Assembly: GCA_036654795.1 (NCBI GenBank)
Contig: JAVVRI010000146.1
Span: 1-6,825 of the forward strand
DNA from: JAVVRI01 sp036654795
GTDB taxonomy: Bacteria; Bacteroidota; Bacteroidia; Bacteroidales; Tannerellaceae
Length of the DNA: 6,825 bases
Direction: 5' to 3'
Shown piece after piece: positions 4,408 through 6,825 of this stretch (the first letter of the stretch is position 1; the number at the start of each line of letters is the position of its first letter). The notes under the pieces are model-generated. The model was given only the letters and a program-made list of their open reading frames with translations, searched no databases and was not told the DNA's origin. The position numbers and the translations under genes are program-made.

Positions 4408-5841
4408 ATGAAAAAAGTAATATTACTACTTGTAGCATTAGTATTGTTCACCTCCTGCGGCAAATCGTTGATTGGTGGTGGCGGTGGAGAAGTGACGGGG
4501 GTGAGGACGGTGGCATTCAACGAACCTTCACCTTACGGCATGTCTCTTATTAAAAGAGGTGCTTTCGAAATGGGGCCATCGGACAAAGATTCTTTGTGGG
4601 GGATGATACCTGAAACGAAAGGGGTCTCTTTTGATGCCTTTTGGATGGACGAAACGGAGGTGACGAATGCCAAATATCGTCAGTTCGTCTATTGGGTGCG
4701 CGATTCTATCATCCGCGAACGTTTGGCCGACCCTGCTTACGGTGGTAATGACCTTTTCAAGATAACAGAAGATCGCTATGGCGAGCCCGTTACGCCTCAC
4801 TTGGATTGGACGCGTCCTATCCCTTGGAAACGTGCGAACGAAGATGAGATACGTGCTATCGAAAGCGTATACTACGTACATCCCATTACCGGAGAAAAGC
4901 GTCTGGACGAAAAGCAGATGAACTACCGCTACGAGTGGTACGACTTTACTGCTGCCGCCCAACGGAAGAATAACCTCGATCCGGCCGGCCGCAATCGCAA
5001 TACAGATTTAAAGGTAAATCCAAGCGAAGTCGTCATGATCTCCAAGGATACCGCTTATATAGATGAAGAAGGGCGTATCATCAACGAAACGATTACCCGT
5101 CCGCTGGGTAGTTATGCCGATTTCTTATATACACGCATCGTGAATATATATCCCGACGAAACTTGTTGGGTGAACGACTTCAATAATGCCTATAACGAAC
5201 CCTATATGCGGATGTATTTTACTCATCCGGGCTATAACGATTATCCTGTGGTAGGCGTCTCGTGGGAGCAGGCTACTGCTTTCTGTGTATGGCGCACCAA
5301 CTTATACAAAGAGTCGATGAGCCTTCCTTCCGGTCAGGCTATCGAGCCTTTCCGCTTGCCTACTGAAGGCGAATGGGAATACGCAGCACGTACTGGCAAA
5401 AATGAAAAGAAATTCCCTTGGGCTACAGATGGTGTGCAGAGCGCCAACGGCTGCTTTCTCGGCAACTTCAAGCCGGGTAAGGGAAATTATACGGAGGACG
5501 GTCATCTGATTAGTGCTCGCGTCGGCTCTTTTGCACCGAACGAGTTCGGTCTTTACGATATGGCCGGCAACGTGGCAGAGTGGACTTCGACAATCTATTC
5601 TGAGTCCGGTCCGAGCCAGATGAGCGACATGAATCCTGACTTGCGATACAACGCAGCCAAGGAAGATCCGTATGCGATGAAGAAGAAGGTGGTACGTGGC
5701 GGTTCGTGGAAGGACGTGCTCCAATTTATCCGTTCGGATATGCGTACATTTGAATATCAGAACGAGACGCGTTCGTACATCGGTTTCCGTTGTGCCCGTA
5801 CGCAGATTGGCTTCTCACGTACCAAGAATAAGAAAAAGTGA
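4408..5841 (+). CDS. T9SS ring lipoprotein PorK/GldK
   Basis: PorK/GldK is a periplasmic, outer-membrane-anchored lipoprotein that forms the large T9SS ring with PorN. The signal peptide ends in the lipobox FTSC with lipidated C17, followed by a five-glycine linker (23-27). The mature part has an FGE-sulfatase (SUMF1) fold: IKRGAFEMG (48-56), FWMDETEVTNAKYRQF (78-93), VVGVSWEQATAFCVW (281-295), FRLPTEGEWEYAARTG (315-330), GLYDMAGNVAEWTS (381-394), VVRGGSW (428-434) and IGFRCAR (458-464). A long insertion of about 180 residues (about 95-275) separates the first two blocks from the rest, as in other GldK proteins. After RGGSW, where true formylglycine-generating enzymes carry their catalytic cysteine pair, this protein reads KDVLQF, so it is structural rather than enzymatic. 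The 477 residues are full length. It lies 3 bases after porP and 45 bases before porL. Confidence 0.95.
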   Translation: MKKVILLLVALVLFTSCGKSLIGGGGGEVTGVRTVAFNEPSPYGMSLIKRGAFEMGPSDKDSLWGMIPETKGVSFDAFWMDETEVTNAKYRQFVYWVRDSIIRERLADPAYGGNDLFKITEDRYGEPVTPHLDWTRPIPWKRANEDEIRAIESVYYVHPITGEKRLDEKQMNYRYEWYDFTAAAQRKNNLDPAGRNRNTDLKVNPSEVVMISKDTAYIDEEGRIINETITRPLGSYADFLYTRIVNIYPDETCWVNDFNNAYNEPYMRMYFTHPGYNDYPVVGVSWEQATAFCVWRTNLYKESMSLPSGQAIEPFRLPTEGEWEYAARTGKNEKKFPWATDGVQSANGCFLGNFKPGKGNYTEDGHLISARVGSFAPNEFGLYDMAGNVAEWTSTIYSESGPSQMSDMNPDLRYNAAKEDPYAMKKKVVRGGSWKDVLQFIRSDMRTFEYQNETRSYIGFRCARTQIGFSRTKNKKK

Positions 5842-5886
5842 CCAGAAACGAACAGAATACAGACAAGATAAAGACTTTAAATTAAA

Positions 5887-6825
5887 ATGGGAAAATATAA
5901 AAGATACAAGAATAGAATAGAGATGTTCCTCTCCAGTGAAAGGGGAAAGCGCATATTGAACTTTAGTTACAGCTGGGGTGCTTCCATTGTAATTCTTGGA
6001 GCTATGTTCAAGTTGCTGCACTTGCCGTATGCTAATCAGATTCTGTTTGTGGCTATGATTACAGAGGCATTGGTATTCTTTGTCTCAGCTTTCGAACGAC
6101 CAGGCGAGGAGTATCATTGGGAAGATGTCTTTCCGGTACTGAAGTCGAAGAACCCAATGGACCGTCCTGATTTTGGCGGATCATCTGTTGGAGGCGTGGC
6201 GAATGAGGAGGACGAAGAGAGTAGCGTTTCTGTTGGTGGAATCACCATGACGCACGGAGCTGCTCATCAAGCGAATTTTGGTGGAAATATGGGCGGAAAT
6301 ACGAGTGGAAACTCCAGTGGTAATATGGGTGGCGGCAATTTGGGTGGACTGAACTTTGCCGGCCAACTGGATGTCACTGAAGAGGACACGAAGAATCTTT
6401 CTGACAGCATCAAGAAACTGAGCGGTGCTGCCGAGCAGATCTCAAAAATGGCCGAATTGACCGAAGCCAGCCAGAAGTATCTGGATCAGCTTTCCGGCAT
6501 GTCCGACAATATGCAACGCTTTAGTCAGGTTACGAACTCGCTAACCGACGTGTCGGACACGTTGCTTACCTCTTATAAGTGCATTACGGACAACTCGGAC
6601 GGCATCAACGAGCATTCACGCGGATATGTACAGCAGATGGAAACGCTCAACCGAAACATCTCCGGGCTGAATACGATTTACGAAATACAGCTGAAGGGTA
6701 TCAGTTCACAGATTGACACCATCGAACATATCAATGCCGGCTTGGGACGCATACGCGATCTGTACGACGGATCGGTTGTAGATAGCTCGGTTTTCCGTAG
6801 CGAAACAGAAAAAATGGCGCAACAA
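5887..6825 (+). CDS. T9SS inner-membrane motor subunit PorL/GldL (right end cut by the window)
   Basis: PorL/GldL forms, with PorM/GldM, the proton-driven rotary motor that powers T9SS secretion (and gliding where present). The frame is open for 313 codons to the right edge. After a basic cytosolic start (MGKYKRYKNR), two membrane helices lie at about 26-46 (FSYSWGASIVILGAMFKLLH) and 51-69. The second contains ITEALVFFVSAFE, with E60 inside the membrane at the place of the glutamate needed for motor function in relatives. Residues 95-157 form a flexible acidic, then Gly/Asn-rich linker. Residues 162-313 are a long helical, partly coiled-coil cytoplasmic domain, as in P. gingivalis PorL, which at about 310 residues suggests only a few codons are missing. 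The 45-base gap after porK is A-rich, without a Shine-Dalgarno site. porM and porN are expected next. Confidence 0.95.
   Translation, partial: MGKYKRYKNRIEMFLSSERGKRILNFSYSWGASIVILGAMFKLLHLPYANQILFVAMITEALVFFVSAFERPGEEYHWEDVFPVLKSKNPMDRPDFGGSSVGGVANEEDEESSVSVGGITMTHGAAHQANFGGNMGGNTSGNSSGNMGGGNLGGLNFAGQLDVTEEDTKNLSDSIKKLSGAAEQISKMAELTEASQKYLDQLSGMSDNMQRFSQVTNSLTDVSDTLLTSYKCITDNSDGINEHSRGYVQQMETLNRNISGLNTIYEIQLKGISSQIDTIEHINAGLGRIRDLYDGSVVDSSVFRSETEKMAQQ
6280..6348 (+). repeat. 12-base tandem repeat in the porL linker
   Basis: Four 12-base units (6280-6327) encode [G/S]-G-N-x (residues 132-147), continued by a degenerate Gly-rich part to about residue 154. The repeat lies in the linker between the membrane helices and the cytoplasmic helical domain. 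A unit gain or loss would keep the frame and change linker length by four residues. Confidence 0.75.

Noticed and set aside
5302..5724. Minus-strand open frame of 140 codons opposite porK
   Set aside because: It covers the most conserved FGE-fold blocks of porK. The antisense translation resembles nothing known.

Overview
The window looks like a chromosomal segment of a Bacteroidales bacterium, most likely of the Tannerella/Parabacteroides/Porphyromonas group. Three things suggest this: the gene order porP-porK-porL of the type IX secretion system (T9SS), promoter elements of the Bacteroidetes type (TAnnTTTG near -7), and start codons preceded by A-rich stretches rather than Shine-Dalgarno sites. 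The genus assignment is an inference from remembered family resemblance, not from a search. All recognised genes lie on the + strand.

Left part (1-1580): a gene-free 561-base stretch holds three copies of a 12-base core at an exact 22-base spacing, overlapped by an imperfect 36-base palindrome, and further right a small dyad and a good promoter. The promoter serves an Rpn/PDDEXK-family nuclease-transposase gene (562-1542). Its C-terminal third is a heptad-repeat coiled coil ending in a short helix-turn-helix-like tail. This is the accessory, mobile-element-associated part of the window.

Middle part (1581-3390): a housekeeping-like cluster. A methyltransferase-fold protein (1643-2434) sits 8 bases ahead of a PduO-type cob(I)alamin adenosyltransferase (2443-3006). 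The methyltransferase fold keeps its SAM loop but appears to lack the usual catalytic/metal residues. A third gene encodes a 73-residue, strongly acidic DUF2795 protein (corrected start 3087, end 3308). It has its own promoter overlapping the end of the adenosyltransferase, a strong 11-bp hairpin in its leader, and a strong intrinsic terminator, so it is probably a separate transcript.

Right part (3391-6825): the start of the T9SS core operon. It encodes PorP/SprF (outer-membrane beta-barrel), PorK/GldK (lipoprotein with a non-catalytic FGE-sulfatase fold, ring subunit) and PorL/GldL (inner-membrane motor subunit, open to the right edge). PorM and PorN are expected just beyond the window. PorK with PorN forms the periplasmic ring under the outer membrane, PorL with PorM forms the proton-driven motor, and PorP associates with the outer-membrane side.

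No RNA gene, CRISPR array or complete insertion sequence was found. The most interesting points are the substituted active site of the methyltransferase-like protein, the structured leader of the DUF2795 gene, the 22-base repeat/palindrome element, the possible internal product of the Rpn gene, and short tandem repeats inside the rpn and porL coding regions.
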